From Actinomycetota bacterium (GTDB lineage Bacteria > Actinomycetota > Actinomycetes > S36-B12 > UBA5976): a stretch of 64,000 nucleotides of DNA. Where the stretch lies: positions 76,879-140,878 of the forward strand of contig RFTJ01000001.1 in NCBI GenBank assembly GCA_009923495.1, given 5' to 3'. The notes beneath the pieces are model-generated. The model searched no databases. It worked only from the letters and a program-made list of their open reading frames with translations, and was not told the origin of the DNA. The stretch's first letter is position 1; each line of letters opens with the position of its first letter. Below are positions 8,402 to 17,481 of the stretch, piece after piece. Made by a program: the position numbers and the translations under genes.

Positions 8402-10951
8402 ATGACCGCTAATTCTGTTCCAGACAAGCCAGCCCTAGATGGCCTTGAGCAAAAATGGCTCAACGTCTGGGACGCTGCAGGAACATACGACTTTGACCGA
8501 GATGCGACTCGACCTGAAGTTTTCTCAATTGACACTCCGCCTCCTACTGTGAGTGGGTCATTACACGTAGGTCATGTTTTTTCTTACACTCACACTGACT
8601 GTGTAGCTAGGTACCAGCGAATGACGGGTAAGAAAGTTTTTTATCCGATGGGCTGGGATGACAATGGCCTGCCAACCGAACGCCGGGTGCAAAACTATTT
8701 TGGCGTTCGGTGCGATCCTTCACTTCCATATGATCCAACATTCGAACCACCGGCTGAGGTGGGTAAAGACCCAATTGCAATTTCCCGTCGCAACTTTGTA
8801 GAACTTTGCGAACGCCTGACCGTCGAGGATGAAAAGGTCTTCGAAGAATTATGGCGTCGGCTAGGCATCAGTGTTGACTGGAAAATGACATATCAAACAA
8901 TTGGTGCAAGGTCACAAGCAATTTCACAGCGCGCGTTCTTGCATAATCTGCAGCGTAATGAGGCTTACCAAACTGAAGCCCCGACATTATGGGATGTAAC
9001 TTTCCGCACTGCAGTTGCCCAAGCTGAACTAGAGGATCGAGAGCGTCCTGGTGCTTACCATCGAGTTTCATTTCATAAACCAAATGGTGACAAATTATTT
9101 ATTGAAACTACTCGGCCCGAACTTCTAGCTGCCTGTGTTGCACTGGTTGCACACCCTGATGACCCAAGATACCAACCACTTTTTGGCACAACAGTTACTT
9201 CGCCTCTGTTCGGCGTCGAAGTGCCCGTTGTAGCGCATGCGCTCGCCGACCCAGAAAAGGGTTCAGGTATTGCCATGATTTGTACCTTCGGAGACTTAAC
9301 CGACGTAATTTGGTGGCGCGAATTACAACTTCCAACCCGGCCAATCATTGGCTGGGACGGCCGAATTATTAGTGAGGCACCGACCTGGATTGCATCTGAG
9401 CTCGGCCAAAATGTGTACTCGGCAATAGCCGGACTTACTGCACATTCAGCCAAAGAGAAAATGGCTGAACTTTTGCGTGAATCCGGTGATCTTGACGGAG
9501 AAATCCGACCAATTACCCATCCGGTTAAGTTCTTTGAAAAGGGTGACAAGCCACTTGAGATCGTCACCACACGTCAGTGGTACATCCGAAATGGTGGCCG
9601 TGACCAGAATCTCCGCCGCGAGTTGGTGGCTCGGGGTGGCGAACTAACTTGGCATCCAGCGCACATGCAAGTGCGTTATGAAAACTGGGTCGAAGGACTA
9701 AATGGCGACTGGTTAATTTCTCGACAGCGGTTCTTTGGCGTACCAATTCCCGTCTGGTACGCGGTGGATGCAGACGGAAATCCAAAGTGGGATGAAGTGC
9801 TAGTGCCAGAAGATGGTGCTTTGCCAGTTGACCCGTCAATTGATTGTCCGCCAGGTTATGCGCCCGAACAACGAGGTATGGCCGGCGGCTTCATTGGCGA
9901 TCCTGATGTGATGGATACCTGGGCCACCTCATCCTTGACGCCACAAATTGCTGGTGGCTGGAGCGTGGACGACGACCTCTGGCAACGTGTCTGGCCATTT
10001 GATGTTCGTCCGCAAGCTCACGAAATCATTCGCACTTGGCTATTCAGTACTGTAGTTCGCGCTCATCTTGAATCAAACGAACTTCCTTGGAAGCATGCGG
10101 CAATTAGTGGCTGGATTCTGGATCCAGACCGCAAGAAAATGAGTAAGTCAAAAGGCAATGTAGTAACGCCTATTGATTTGCTTGATGAACATGGTAGCGA
10201 TGCTGTTCGATACTGGGCGGCTTCAGGCCGACCAGGCACTGACACTGCATTCGATGTTGGTCAGATGAAAATTGGTCGTCGTCTTGCCGTGAAGCTCTTA
10301 AATGCGAGCAAGTTTGTCCTCAGTCAAGGAACTTCTCCGGTTTCCGCGGTGACAGAGCCAATCGATAGGGCGTTGTTAGCTGCATTGGCCGATGTGGTCG
10401 ATCAGGCAACTGCCGCTTTTGAGTTATTCAACTACACCAAGGCCCTTGAGGTCACTGAGTCATTCTTCTGGGCTTTCTGTGACGATCACCTCGAATTAGT
10501 TAAGGACCGAGCGTACGGATTGGCTGGCGAAGCAGTGGCAGAATCAGCGAAAGCAACATTGACCCTAACTCTGGAAACTTTGCTCAAGTTATTCGCACCG
10601 TTTCTGCCATTTGTCACCGAAGAAGTTTGGTCATGGTGGAAAGCAGGTTCAATCCATACCGGTGATTGGCCAAAATCAGAGCAACTGCGAAGTCATGGTG
10701 GCAATGCTCAAACTTTGAGTTCAGTGGCGGAAGCTTTGTCTGGACTTCGCAAAGTCAAGAGTGAGGCAAAAGTTTCAATGAAGGCCGAACTGAAAAATGT
10801 AGTTATCACCGCTAGCGCAGAACAAGCTGAATTAATTAAGCAGGCGACAAGTGACTTACTTGCGGCGGGTCGGGTCTTAGGTGACTTTGATTTCGTAGTT
10901 GATGGTGAACAGATTCTAGTAACTGCAGATTTAGTTCCAGCGACTGAATAG
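8402..10951 (+). CDS. valS: Valyl-tRNA synthetase, type-2 form
   Basis: A class I aminoacyl-tRNA synthetase of 849 residues that charges tRNA-Val. The signature HVGH (HIGH box) lies in TVSGSLHVGHVFSY, and KMSKSKGN is the KMSKS loop. The large CP1 editing insertion is present between them (with IAMICTFGDLTDVIWW). The pattern VFYPMGWDDNGLPTERRVQN matches the type-2 subfamily of archaea, Rickettsiales and some Actinobacteria, not the E. coli-like type 1. The C-terminal coiled-coil arm of type 1 is absent; the protein ends soon after the anticodon-binding domain. The ATG at 8402 (MTANSVPDKP) was chosen because a longer in-frame extension would run into folC on the other strand. Confidence 0.95.
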   Translation: MTANSVPDKPALDGLEQKWLNVWDAAGTYDFDRDATRPEVFSIDTPPPTVSGSLHVGHVFSYTHTDCVARYQRMTGKKVFYPMGWDDNGLPTERRVQNYFGVRCDPSLPYDPTFEPPAEVGKDPIAISRRNFVELCERLTVEDEKVFEELWRRLGISVDWKMTYQTIGARSQAISQRAFLHNLQRNEAYQTEAPTLWDVTFRTAVAQAELEDRERPGAYHRVSFHKPNGDKLFIETTRPELLAACVALVAHPDDPRYQPLFGTTVTSPLFGVEVPVVAHALADPEKGSGIAMICTFGDLTDVIWWRELQLPTRPIIGWDGRIISEAPTWIASELGQNVYSAIAGLTAHSAKEKMAELLRESGDLDGEIRPITHPVKFFEKGDKPLEIVTTRQWYIRNGGRDQNLRRELVARGGELTWHPAHMQVRYENWVEGLNGDWLISRQRFFGVPIPVWYAVDADGNPKWDEVLVPEDGALPVDPSIDCPPGYAPEQRGMAGGFIGDPDVMDTWATSSLTPQIAGGWSVDDDLWQRVWPFDVRPQAHEIIRTWLFSTVVRAHLESNELPWKHAAISGWILDPDRKKMSKSKGNVVTPIDLLDEHGSDAVRYWAASGRPGTDTAFDVGQMKIGRRLAVKLLNASKFVLSQGTSPVSAVTEPIDRALLAALADVVDQATAAFELFNYTKALEVTESFFWAFCDDHLELVKDRAYGLAGEAVAESAKATLTLTLETLLKLFAPFLPFVTEEVWSWWKAGSIHTGDWPKSEQLRSHGGNAQTLSSVAEALSGLRKVKSEAKVSMKAELKNVVITASAEQAELIKQATSDLLAAGRVLGDFDFVVDGEQILVTADLVPATE

Positions 10952-10961
10952 ATGTGGAAAG

Positions 10962-10995
10962 AACAAAACCCTCGGCGATTGCCGAGGGTTTTGTT
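10962..10995. terminator. Bidirectional rho-independent terminator between valS and clpX
   Basis: A perfect 15-bp stem (10962-10976 with 10981-10995) closes on a 4-nt GATT loop. The outer stem is A/T rich, so each strand ends in a T-rich run after a G/C core (CCCTCGGC). It separates the convergent valS and clpX genes and should stop transcription both ways. Confidence 0.95.
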
Positions 10996-11007
10996 TTGGA
11001 AGATAAC

Positions 11008-12288
11008 TTATGCAGATTTTTCCTTTGGAATGCGCTTAGGCGCTGGTGCTTCGCGGGGCACCAAAGTTGGATTTACGTGCTTGAGCACAACGTCACTGTC
11101 AATTACAACTCGAGCAATATCCTCACGACTTGGTACGTCGTACATCACTGACAGCAGCACTTCTTCAAGAATTGCCCGTAGGCCACGAGCGCCGGTGCCA
11201 CGCAGTACTGCCTGACTTGCAACAGCAGCCAAAGCATCTTGGGTGAATTCCAGTTCAACGCCATCCAATTCAAATAGCTTTTGGTACTGGCGAACTAAGG
11301 CATTTCGTGGCTCGGTTAACACTCGCACCAACGCTTCTTCATCGAGTGCATTAACAGAAGTAAATACTGGCAGTCGGCCAATAAATTCCGGGATCATGCC
11401 AAAGCGCAGCATGTCTTCGGGCATGACCTGGCTAAAGATTTCGAAGTCATCTTCAGAAACTTCGTCAATTGTCGAAGTGAAACCGAGTGATTTCTTGCCG
11501 ACACGTTGGCGAATGATTTCATCTAGGCCAGCAAAGGCCCCGCCAACAATGAAGAGCACATTTGTCGTGTCAATCTGAATAAATTCCTGATGTGGATGCT
11601 TGCGGCCGCCTTGTGGTGGGACAGAAGCGGTGGTGCCCTCCAGAATCTTAAGGAGCGCTTGCTGCACTCCTTCGCCTGAAACATCTCGAGTAATTGACGG
11701 GTTTTCGCTCTTGCGAGCAACCTTGTCAATTTCATCTATGTAGATGATGCCAGTTTCGGCCTTCTTTACATCGTAATCAGCAGCCTGGATCAGCTTAAGC
11801 AAGATGTTCTCGACATCCTCGCCAACATAACCGGCTTCCGTAAGCGCCGTAGCATCCGCAATTGCAAAAGGTACATTAAGCATTCGGGCCAAAGTCTGGG
11901 CCAACAAGGTTTTGCCAGATCCAGTTGGACCTAAGAGCAAGATGTTGGACTTTGCTAACTCGACAGTTTCGTCACGCCCGCCACTATTTGCACCTGCTTG
12001 TACCCGCTTGTAATGGTTGTACACGGCAACTGAAAGTGATTTCTTTGCAGTATCTTGGCCGATGATGTACTGGTCTAAGAATGCATATATTTCCCGAGGT
12101 TTAGGTAACTCGTCCCAGCCAAGATTGACCGACTCGCCTAATTCTTCCTCAATGATTTCGTTGCAAAGGTCGATGCACTCGTCACAGATGTAAACGCCGG
12201 GACCAGCGATTAACTTCTTGACTTGTTTTTGGCTTTTGCCACAAAACGAGCACTTCAACAGGTCGACACCGTCTCCAACTCGAGCCAT
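11008..12288 (-). CDS. clpX: ATP-dependent Clp protease ATP-binding subunit ClpX
   Basis: The AAA+ unfoldase that feeds substrates to ClpP. The N-terminal C4 zinc domain ([16 protein letters not shown], then [10 protein letters not shown]) binds adaptors and substrates. Walker A (GPTGSGKT), Walker B (IIYIDEIDK) and sensor/pore sequences are all present, and the protein ends after the expected C-terminal small domain. The ATG at 12288 ([11 protein letters not shown]) is preferred over the upstream GTG at 12297, because AGGAGG sits 8 bases before the ATG and abuts the GTG. It lies downstream of clpP1-clpP2 but is separated by 162 bases and may have its own promoter. Confidence 0.97.
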   Translation of the reverse strand: MARVGDGVDLLKCSFCGKSQKQVKKLIAGPGVYICDECIDLCNEIIEEELGESVNLGWDELPKPREIYAFLDQYIIGQDTAKKSLSVAVYNHYKRVQAGANSGGRDETVELAKSNILLLGPTGSGKTLLAQTLARMLNVPFAIADATALTEAGYVGEDVENILLKLIQAADYDVKKAETGIIYIDEIDKVARKSENPSITRDVSGEGVQQALLKILEGTTASVPPQGGRKHPHQEFIQIDTTNVLFIVGGAFAGLDEIIRQRVGKKSLGFTSTIDEVSEDDFEIFSQVMPEDMLRFGMIPEFIGRLPVFTSVNALDEEALVRVLTEPRNALVRQYQKLFELDGVELEFTQDALAAVASQAVLRGTGARGLRAILEEVLLSVMYDVPSREDIARVVIDSDVVLKHVNPTLVPREAPAPKRIPKEKSA

Positions 12289-12450
12289 GGTGTGCACCTC
12301 CTGGGGGAATAAGTGTTGCAGTTACTAGAGAGTGTTATCTCAAACTACCCCGAAACGCTGACTATCTCTTGTTGCACACGCCGCAAACACGAGAAAGTAT
12401 TGAAAACTTGCTAACCCACCAACTGGATCGCTCGGACTTAAGTTAGCTCG

Positions 12451-13089
12451 TTACTTGTTAAGCGGGACCCGAGTAGAGAGTACTTCGTCAATGATTCCGT
12501 ACTCTTTAGCCATCGGCGCGGTCAAAATTTTGTCGCGTTCAATATCATTACGCACCTGAGCGATGTCTTGTTTAGTATGCAAGGCAAAAATACCTTCCAT
12601 CTCTTCGCGCATTCGAATGATTTCGTTTGCCTGAATTTCAATGTCGCTTCCCTGGCCACCGCCTTCGGTGTAAGGCTGATGAATCAAAACCCGAGCATGT
12701 GGCAACGCAAAGCGCTTTCCGGGTGTGCCCGCTGCAAGTAACACCGCCGCAGCAGATGCTGCCTGGCCCAAGCAAACTGTTTGCACATCACACTTGACGA
12801 ACTGCATGGTGTCGTAAATCGCGGTCATTGCTGTGTATGAACCACCAGGTGAATTGATGTAAATCTGAATGTCGCGCTCAGGATCTAGGGATTCAAGAAC
12901 CAGCAATTGTGCCATCACGTCGTCAGCGGATGCATCATCGATCTGCACGCCCAAGAAGATAATGCGCTCTTCAAACAACTTGTTGTACGGATTGTATTCA
13001 CGAACACCTTGTGGCGTGCGCTCGATGTAACTCGGAAGAATGTAGCGTGCTTGTGGTGTGTATTCGGCAGGTGAAAGTCTCTTGTCCAT
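12451..13089 (-). CDS. clpP2: ATP-dependent Clp protease proteolytic subunit ClpP2
   Basis: A 212-residue serine protease subunit. The catalytic serine lies in [11 protein letters not shown], the histidine in [16 protein letters not shown], and the aspartate in the NDIERD segment. The start [21 protein letters not shown] resembles actinobacterial ClpP2. It begins 2 bases after the clpP1 stop, forming a two-gene operon; in Mycobacterium the two proteins form a mixed ClpP1P2 barrel, with ClpP2 as the docking ring for ClpX. The same assembly is inferred here. Confidence 0.95.
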   Translation of the reverse strand: MDKRLSPAEYTPQARYILPSYIERTPQGVREYNPYNKLFEERIIFLGVQIDDASADDVMAQLLVLESLDPERDIQIYINSPGGSYTAMTAIYDTMQFVKCDVQTVCLGQAASAAAVLLAAGTPGKRFALPHARVLIHQPYTEGGGQGSDIEIQANEIIRMREEMEGIFALHTKQDIAQVRNDIERDKILTAPMAKEYGIIDEVLSTRVPLNK

Positions 13090-13091
13090 AA

Positions 13092-13730
13092 TTACGCCCC
13101 TGTTCCGCCATCGCCAATGACGTCGCGGGCACTGCGCACGACATGGTCAACGAATCCATATTCTTTTGCCTCATCGGCTGTAAACCAGCGGTCTCGGTCT
13201 GAATCATTCTTAATGGTCTCTTGGCTCTGGCCGGTGTGTTCAGCGATTAGCTCAGCCATCTTGGTCTTGGTGTACAGCATCTGCTCGGCCTGGATCTTGA
13301 TGTCCGATGCTGTGCCGCCGATGCCACCTGACGGCTGATGCATCATGATGCGCGCATGTGGAAGTGAATAGCGCTTGCCTCGAGTTCCGGCACACAACAA
13401 GAACTGTCCCATTGACGCCGCTAGACCCATGGCAACTGTGGCCACATCATTTTTGATGTACTGCATGGTGTCGTAGATGGCCATACCAGCACTAACTGAG
13501 CCACCTGGAGAATTTATGTAGAGGAAGATGTCGCGCTCTGGATCATCAGCAGAAAGAACTAACATCTGCGCACAAATTGCGTTAGCCATTGTGTCTTCTA
13601 CCTGTGACCCAAGGAAGATGATGCGCTCGCGCAGCAATCGCTGATAAACCGAATCATCAAACCCGGCTGAACTTGGGGCTGGGGTTCGCGATTCCGGGAC
13701 GATTAGACCCGGCACCTCAATTCCACTCAC
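13092..13730 (-). CDS. clpP1: ATP-dependent Clp protease proteolytic subunit ClpP1
   Basis: A 212-residue ClpP paralogue. The catalytic serine is in [12 protein letters not shown], the histidine in [12 protein letters not shown], and the aspartate in the NDSDRD segment. It differs from ClpP2 by its longer N terminus ([16 protein letters not shown]), a probable propeptide region. It is the first gene of the clpP1-clpP2 operon. A near-perfect ClgR operator lies about 90-100 bases upstream, so it is likely induced under misfolded-protein stress as in Corynebacterium and Streptomyces. Confidence 0.95.
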   Translation of the reverse strand: MSGIEVPGLIVPESRTPAPSSAGFDDSVYQRLLRERIIFLGSQVEDTMANAICAQMLVLSADDPERDIFLYINSPGGSVSAGMAIYDTMQYIKNDVATVAMGLAASMGQFLLCAGTRGKRYSLPHARIMMHQPSGGIGGTASDIKIQAEQMLYTKTKMAELIAEHTGQSQETIKNDSDRDRWFTADEAKEYGFVDHVVRSARDVIGDGGTGA

Positions 13731-13816
13731 TGCTGACTCCTTCGAAAGCTGCTGAAGAACTTGTTTAGTTAGACACTACCTGTTGGGTACGCCATTAGTC
13801 CTAGCGACATAGTGAT

Positions 13817-13830
13817 GTTCGCTCACAGCG
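13817..13830. promoter_or_regulatory. Candidate ClgR operator upstream of clpP1P2
   Basis: The sequence GTTCGCTCACAGCG lies in the 143-base gap between tig and clpP1. It matches the published actinobacterial ClgR pattern CGC-Y-N-A-N-R-GCG at every fixed position and carries the GTTCGC half seen in Streptomyces. ClgR is the activator of clpP1P2 in Actinobacteria. The clgR gene itself is not in this window. Confidence 0.7.
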
Positions 13831-13873
13831 TGGGAAAAGTGCCCGAAGTTGTTCAGTTCAGGAAGGCTGGTAC

Positions 13874-15208
13874 TTATTCGTTTGCTTCGAAATTATCTGT
13901 ATCTGATTCGGTATCAAAGTCTGAATCAAACTCAGCGTCCGACTTTGGCCCGCGTAGGACTGATTCCAAATCAACAGTGCGGCCAGACTTATCAACAACC
14001 TGGACCTGTTCCAACACGAAAGATAATGCCTTTGTTCGACGCACTTCGGCTACTGCGGCATTGATCTGCCCAGCTTTCACAAGTTCGTCTGCAAACTGGT
14101 CAGGAGCCATTTGATAGCGCTGAGCTTCGGTTATGAGCCACTGCGTCATTTCTGCATCATTAACCTGCAAGTCTTCCGACTCAACAATCTTATCCAAAAC
14201 CATTCGACTCTTGATGCCAGTGCGTGCTTGCTGTTCAAACTCATCACGATGGGCTTCATCACCATGGCCATCATGGAAGTGTGCCGAGATTTCATCGGCC
14301 ACTGCGCCGGCTGGCACTTCAACTTTGATCGCTTCCATTAGGGCATCATGGGCCAAGTCCCGAGCTTGATAGGCCTGTTCCATAAGTCGCATCCGGCCAA
14401 GGCGTTCCCGTAAATCGGCTCGCAGTTCATCAATTGTGTCGAACTCACTAGCTAGTTGCGCAAATGTGTCGTCTGCTTTAGGTAGTTCACGTTCACGCAC
14501 TTGACGGACAGTTACTTCAACAACAACTGCCTTCTCGGCCCATTCGCCATTTGTTGGCGTGAAGACGAAGTGCCGAACCTCATCGGCAGATGCCCCGCGA
14601 ACTGCGTCATCGAATCCATCAACCATTCCCTGTGAACCGAGTTCGTAACTCAAGCCCTGTGCGCTCAAATCTGGCACATCAACATCGTTATGTGACCCTC
14701 TTAAGTCAACGACAACAATGTCGCCGTCATTTGCCGCGCGTTCAACAGTCTTTAGCGAGCCAAAGCGAGCGCGTAAGTCATCTAGTTGCTCTTCGACAGC
14801 GGCGTCAGTGACTTCGGGATCATCAACTACTACCTTGAGTTCAGCAAATTTTGGTAATTCAAAATCTGGGCGAACATCAAATTCAGCGGTAAAACTAAGG
14901 CCAGTTTCTTCATCCAGTGAAGTCACATCAACTTCTGGGCGACTCATCTGAACCAGATTGTTGTCAACTACGACTTTCGCCAAACTTGATGGAATGGCAT
15001 CATTTACTGCTTCGTCAAGCGCTGCTGCCTTGCCAAAGCGCTGGTCAATAATTCGCGCAGGTACATGCCCTTTGCGAAATCCGGGGATATTTACTTGTGA
15101 AGCGATGCGCTGGTAGGCAGCATCCAAACTCGGCTTCAATTCGGAAAAATCCAGATCTACTGAAACCTTGACCCTTGATGCTGACAGATTTTCTACTGCG
15201 GTTTTCAC
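13874..15208 (-). CDS. tig: Trigger factor, ribosome-associated chaperone and prolyl isomerase
   Basis: A 444-residue chaperone that binds at the ribosomal exit tunnel. The N-terminal ribosome-binding domain holds the signature PGFRKGHVPARII (residues ~42-54; the family pattern is GFRxGxxP). A central FKBP-like domain (DIVVVDLRGS and following) and a helical C-terminal domain follow. The last ~40 residues are acidic and Asp/Glu/Ser-rich (the end is DTESDTDNFEANE), a common actinobacterial tail. It lies directly upstream of clpP1-clpP2, as in many bacteria, joining folding and proteolysis, but has its own gap to clpP1. Confidence 0.96.
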   Translation of the reverse strand: MKTAVENLSASRVKVSVDLDFSELKPSLDAAYQRIASQVNIPGFRKGHVPARIIDQRFGKAAALDEAVNDAIPSSLAKVVVDNNLVQMSRPEVDVTSLDEETGLSFTAEFDVRPDFELPKFAELKVVVDDPEVTDAAVEEQLDDLRARFGSLKTVERAANDGDIVVVDLRGSHNDVDVPDLSAQGLSYELGSQGMVDGFDDAVRGASADEVRHFVFTPTNGEWAEKAVVVEVTVRQVRERELPKADDTFAQLASEFDTIDELRADLRERLGRMRLMEQAYQARDLAHDALMEAIKVEVPAGAVADEISAHFHDGHGDEAHRDEFEQQARTGIKSRMVLDKIVESEDLQVNDAEMTQWLITEAQRYQMAPDQFADELVKAGQINAAVAEVRRTKALSFVLEQVQVVDKSGRTVDLESVLRGPKSDAEFDSDFDTESDTDNFEANE

Positions 15209-15252
15209 AGCTCTCCTAAATAATCAAGAAACCGCTTGGCGCGGTGTGAAAT

Positions 15253-15279
15253 GGTCACGGACCCAAAGAGTCCGTGACC
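15253..15279 (-). terminator. Perfect 10-bp hairpin between tRNA-Pro and tig
   Basis: Positions 15253-15262 (GGTCACGGAC) pair perfectly with 15270-15279 around a 7-nt loop. It lies just 3' of tRNA-Pro on the minus strand and upstream of tig. No clear T run follows, so it may be a processing or attenuation structure and not a strong terminator. Confidence 0.5.
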
Positions 15280-15287
15280 ACCCAGAG

Positions 15288-15360
15288 TCGGGGCGGAGAG
15301 ACTCGAACTCTCGGTCTCCTGCTCCCAAAGCAGGCGCGCTAGCCACTACGCTACGCCCCG
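15288..15360 (-). tRNA. tRNA-Pro (anticodon TGG)
   Basis: The reverse strand folds into a full 73-nt cloverleaf: acceptor CGGGGCG/CGCCCCG, anticodon arm CTGCT-TTGGGAG-AGCAG with TGG, and an intact T arm (GAGTTCGAGTCTC). The discriminator is A. CCA is not encoded. Confidence 0.97.
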
Positions 15361-15458
15361 AATACCTAAAGAAGTCTAATGCAAAAAATACGATAGGCTA
15401 AACCGCGGTCAGAAATTAGAATAAGTAGTCCAATGGATAACTGTTAATTCTGACTCCC

Positions 15459-15564
15459 GCGGGTGTAGCTCAATGGTAGAGCCCCAGCCTTCCAAGCTGG
15501 CCATGCCGGTTCGACTGTATCTATTTCTTTGCTCACTACTTCGCAAAGATGGTCACCCGCTCCA
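15459..15564 (+). tRNA. tRNA-Gly (anticodon TCC) interrupted at the T loop
   Basis: Positions 15459-15516 give a normal tRNA-Gly from the acceptor strand GCGGGTG through D arm, anticodon arm (CCAGC-CTTCCAA-GCTGG), variable loop, T stem GCCGG and T loop TTCGACT. The 3' end, GGT-CACCCGC-T-CCA, follows only at 15551-15564 and pairs with the acceptor. Between them lie 34 extra bases (15517-15550) that form their own 7-bp hairpin (TCTTTGC with GCAAAGA, 10-nt loop). Removing them leaves 69 bases before CCA, two short of a standard tRNA-Gly, because two T-stem bases are missing. It is either a decaying gene, a gene needing unusual processing, or an assembly fault. The CCA end is encoded. Confidence 0.75.
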
Positions 15565-15680
15565 GTAACTACCGCTGCCGGGATCGAACCAAAGGTTCGA
15601 CTGTATCTATTTCTTTGCTCACTACTTCGCAAAGATGGTCACCCGCTCCAGTAACTACCGCTGCCCGGGATCGAACCAAA
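15508..15680 (+). repeat. Two tandem 86/87-bp repeats overlapping the end of tRNA-Gly
   Basis: Copy 1 spans 15508-15593 and copy 2 spans 15594-15680; they are identical except for one extra C in copy 2 (run of CCC against CC). Each copy begins with GGTTCGACT of the tRNA T loop, contains the 34-nt hairpin insert and the tRNA 3' end with CCA, and ends with GGGATCGAACCAAA. Thus each unit is bounded by inverted GGTTCGA and TCGAACC, and the far end reads like a T arm on the other strand. The repeats fill most of the 335-base gap between tRNA-Pro and the next gene. Confidence 0.9.
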
Positions 15681-15695
15681 GGTTAAATTTTATAT

Positions 15696-16493
15696 TTAGG
15701 TTCGAATGTCTCGGCGTTCAAATCCCCAAACACTTACTAGGAGACATAAAACACTAAAGGCAGCAAGTTTGGCGCAGCCAACCCAATCCATTCCGTTGAA
15801 TAGTGGCGCATGACCTATCGTCCATTGAAAGGGGTTGATGGGTAATGCATGCTCGAATGAGTTAACAAGTCCAGCTAGTGAAAACAAAATGTAGAAAGTT
15901 AGCGCACTGCCAACACCAACGCCTAAGGCCAGACCTTTTCGACCAGATGTCGCGCCAGCCAAGGTGGTCAAACTATTGAAAGCCACACCTAGGAGTGTGG
16001 TACTGACTACACCAGCGAATAGATCGAAATTTGAAATGGGCAGATTCACAATCGGAGCACCTAGGGCGAGGATCAGAAAGATGAGCAATCCAAATAGCGT
16101 CAGTACCACCAAATTGGCTAGAACTTTGTTGGCCAGTGTAGCTCGCCGTGAAATTGGTAAGGCGAGTAATAAATCTGCTGTGCCATCTTCCTCCTCTGCT
16201 GCGCCGGCGCGAGCACCAGCCGAACAGCCGATTGCAATCAGAATCAGAGGGAGCATCAAACTAAACAGCTCAGTCGATAAATAGCCAGGTCCTGATGTGT
16301 AGTCCTGCATTCTGAATATCTTTTTCAGCGCGTCAGGATACAGGTCCAGAAATTTTTGTAATGCAGCTGCCGAATCGCGAATGGTTGGATACACCCACAA
16401 CTGAACCGTGCATAAAATGCCGATGCCCAATATCCACCAGAGCACAGAACGTCGCTGATCCATCCAGGTTTTCTTTATGAGGGCAAACCTCAT
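15696..16493 (-). CDS. ABC-2 type exporter, membrane subunit
   Basis: A 265-residue membrane protein with about six hydrophobic segments (near residues 17-35, 76-92, 120-150, 155-185, 195-215 and 240-258). The segment EEEDGTADLLLALPISRR matches the cytoplasmic coupling motif of ABC-2 permeases, where GT(x)xLLLALPISR is typical. Its start overlaps the stop of the ATPase gene by 4 bases, so the two form an exporter pair. The substrate is unknown; drug, lipid or polysaccharide export are all possible. Confidence 0.88.
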   Translation of the reverse strand: MRFALIKKTWMDQRRSVLWWILGIGILCTVQLWVYPTIRDSAAALQKFLDLYPDALKKIFRMQDYTSGPGYLSTELFSLMLPLILIAIGCSAGARAGAAEEEDGTADLLLALPISRRATLANKVLANLVVLTLFGLLIFLILALGAPIVNLPISNFDLFAGVVSTTLLGVAFNSLTTLAGATSGRKGLALGVGVGSALTFYILFSLAGLVNSFEHALPINPFQWTIGHAPLFNGMDWVGCAKLAAFSVLCLLVSVWGFERRDIRT

Positions 16494-17407
16494 TGGGAAA
16501 CTCCATTCTCAACAAGAGAAATAAATACATCATTAAGAGATACCTCGCGTGAACACACATTGACTACCCCATGTTCAACGGCAACCTTTAACAGTTCGGT
16601 TTCCGTCCCGACCACCTCGCAAGTAACCTGTCCACCACGAATCGAAACATGTTCTACACCTGGCACACGGGAAAAGACATCTTGGGTAACTTGCTGAATA
16701 AAAGTGAGGTCCAGAGTTCGAGTCGCCCTAGATTTGAGGGTTGAAATTTTTTCAACTGCAAGTAGCTTGCCCTTGTCTAGGACGGCAACCCGGTCAGCCA
16801 AGTGCTCCACTTCACTGAGTACATGTGACGATAAGAGCACGCCTGCCCCACGCTCTCGCGATTCGTTGAGAATCAACTCAAATTCACGCTGGACTAGTGG
16901 GTCCAGCCCGCTAGTTGGCTCATCGAGAATTAAAACTTTTGGATCATGCATAAATGCTTGAATTACACCGATTTTTTGCCGGTTACCCTTTGATAAATCT
17001 GACAACTTTTTTGTCAGGTCAACTTCTAAGCGCTCGGCCAGACTATTAAATTGGTTGGTGCAATCTCGTTGGCGCATCTGCGCGAGGAAGTTCAAAAAAT
17101 CTTGTCCTGACATCTGGCGATAAAGCTCCAAGGTTCCTGGCAAGTACCCAATTTCCGAGCGAAGTTGGGAATCAAATTTCAGCGCATCGCTTCCTAGCAC
17201 TGACGCCGACCCAGATGTGGCATGTATTAAGCCAACAAGGACGCGCATCGCAGTAGTCTTGCCAGCGCCATTAGGGCCAAGGAAACCAAGAACTTCTCCT
17301 GGGGCAACATCGAATGAGATGTCCTGAATGCCAACAGTATTTCCGTAAAACTTAGAAAGCCTAGTGAGCGAAATTATTGGTGGGCTGGTGGATTCAGGCG
17401 CACTCAT
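16490..17407 (-). CDS. ABC transporter ATP-binding protein
   Basis: A 305-residue ATPase with Walker A GFLGPNGAGKTTAMR (about residues 42-56), a signature in LSDLSKGNRQKIGVIQAF, Walker B KVLILDEPTSGLDP and an H-loop SSHVLSEVEHL. The degenerate SKGNRQK signature is common in the multidrug/bacitracin type of ABC-2 ATPases. A C-terminal ~80-residue domain follows. It powers the overlapping membrane subunit. Its upstream gap of 74 bases to rpiB probably holds the promoter. Confidence 0.93.
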   Translation of the reverse strand: MSAPESTSPPIISLTRLSKFYGNTVGIQDISFDVAPGEVLGFLGPNGAGKTTAMRVLVGLIHATSGSASVLGSDALKFDSQLRSEIGYLPGTLELYRQMSGQDFLNFLAQMRQRDCTNQFNSLAERLEVDLTKKLSDLSKGNRQKIGVIQAFMHDPKVLILDEPTSGLDPLVQREFELILNESRERGAGVLLSSHVLSEVEHLADRVAVLDKGKLLAVEKISTLKSRATRTLDLTFIQQVTQDVFSRVPGVEHVSIRGGQVTCEVVGTETELLKVAVEHGVVNVCSREVSLNDVFISLVENGVSQ

Positions 17408-17481
17408 ACCTGAACGATAAGCAGCACCGCTAGTGCAAAATTGTTTAACTAAATAAATTGAGGATTAGCACTCGATAAAAC

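Noticed and set aside
15168-15401. Plus-strand open frame near tRNA-Pro
   Set aside because: It contains the typical GRRDSNSRSPAP shadow of a tRNA and overlaps tig.
15444-15632. Minus-strand open frame over the tandem repeats
   Set aside because: It runs through tRNA-Gly and the repeat units and has no protein-like features.
15508-15680. Integron attC-like sites
   Set aside because: The inverted GGTTCGA/TCGAACC ends do not fit the GTTRRRY/RYYYAAC core pattern, and no integrase or cassette genes are near.
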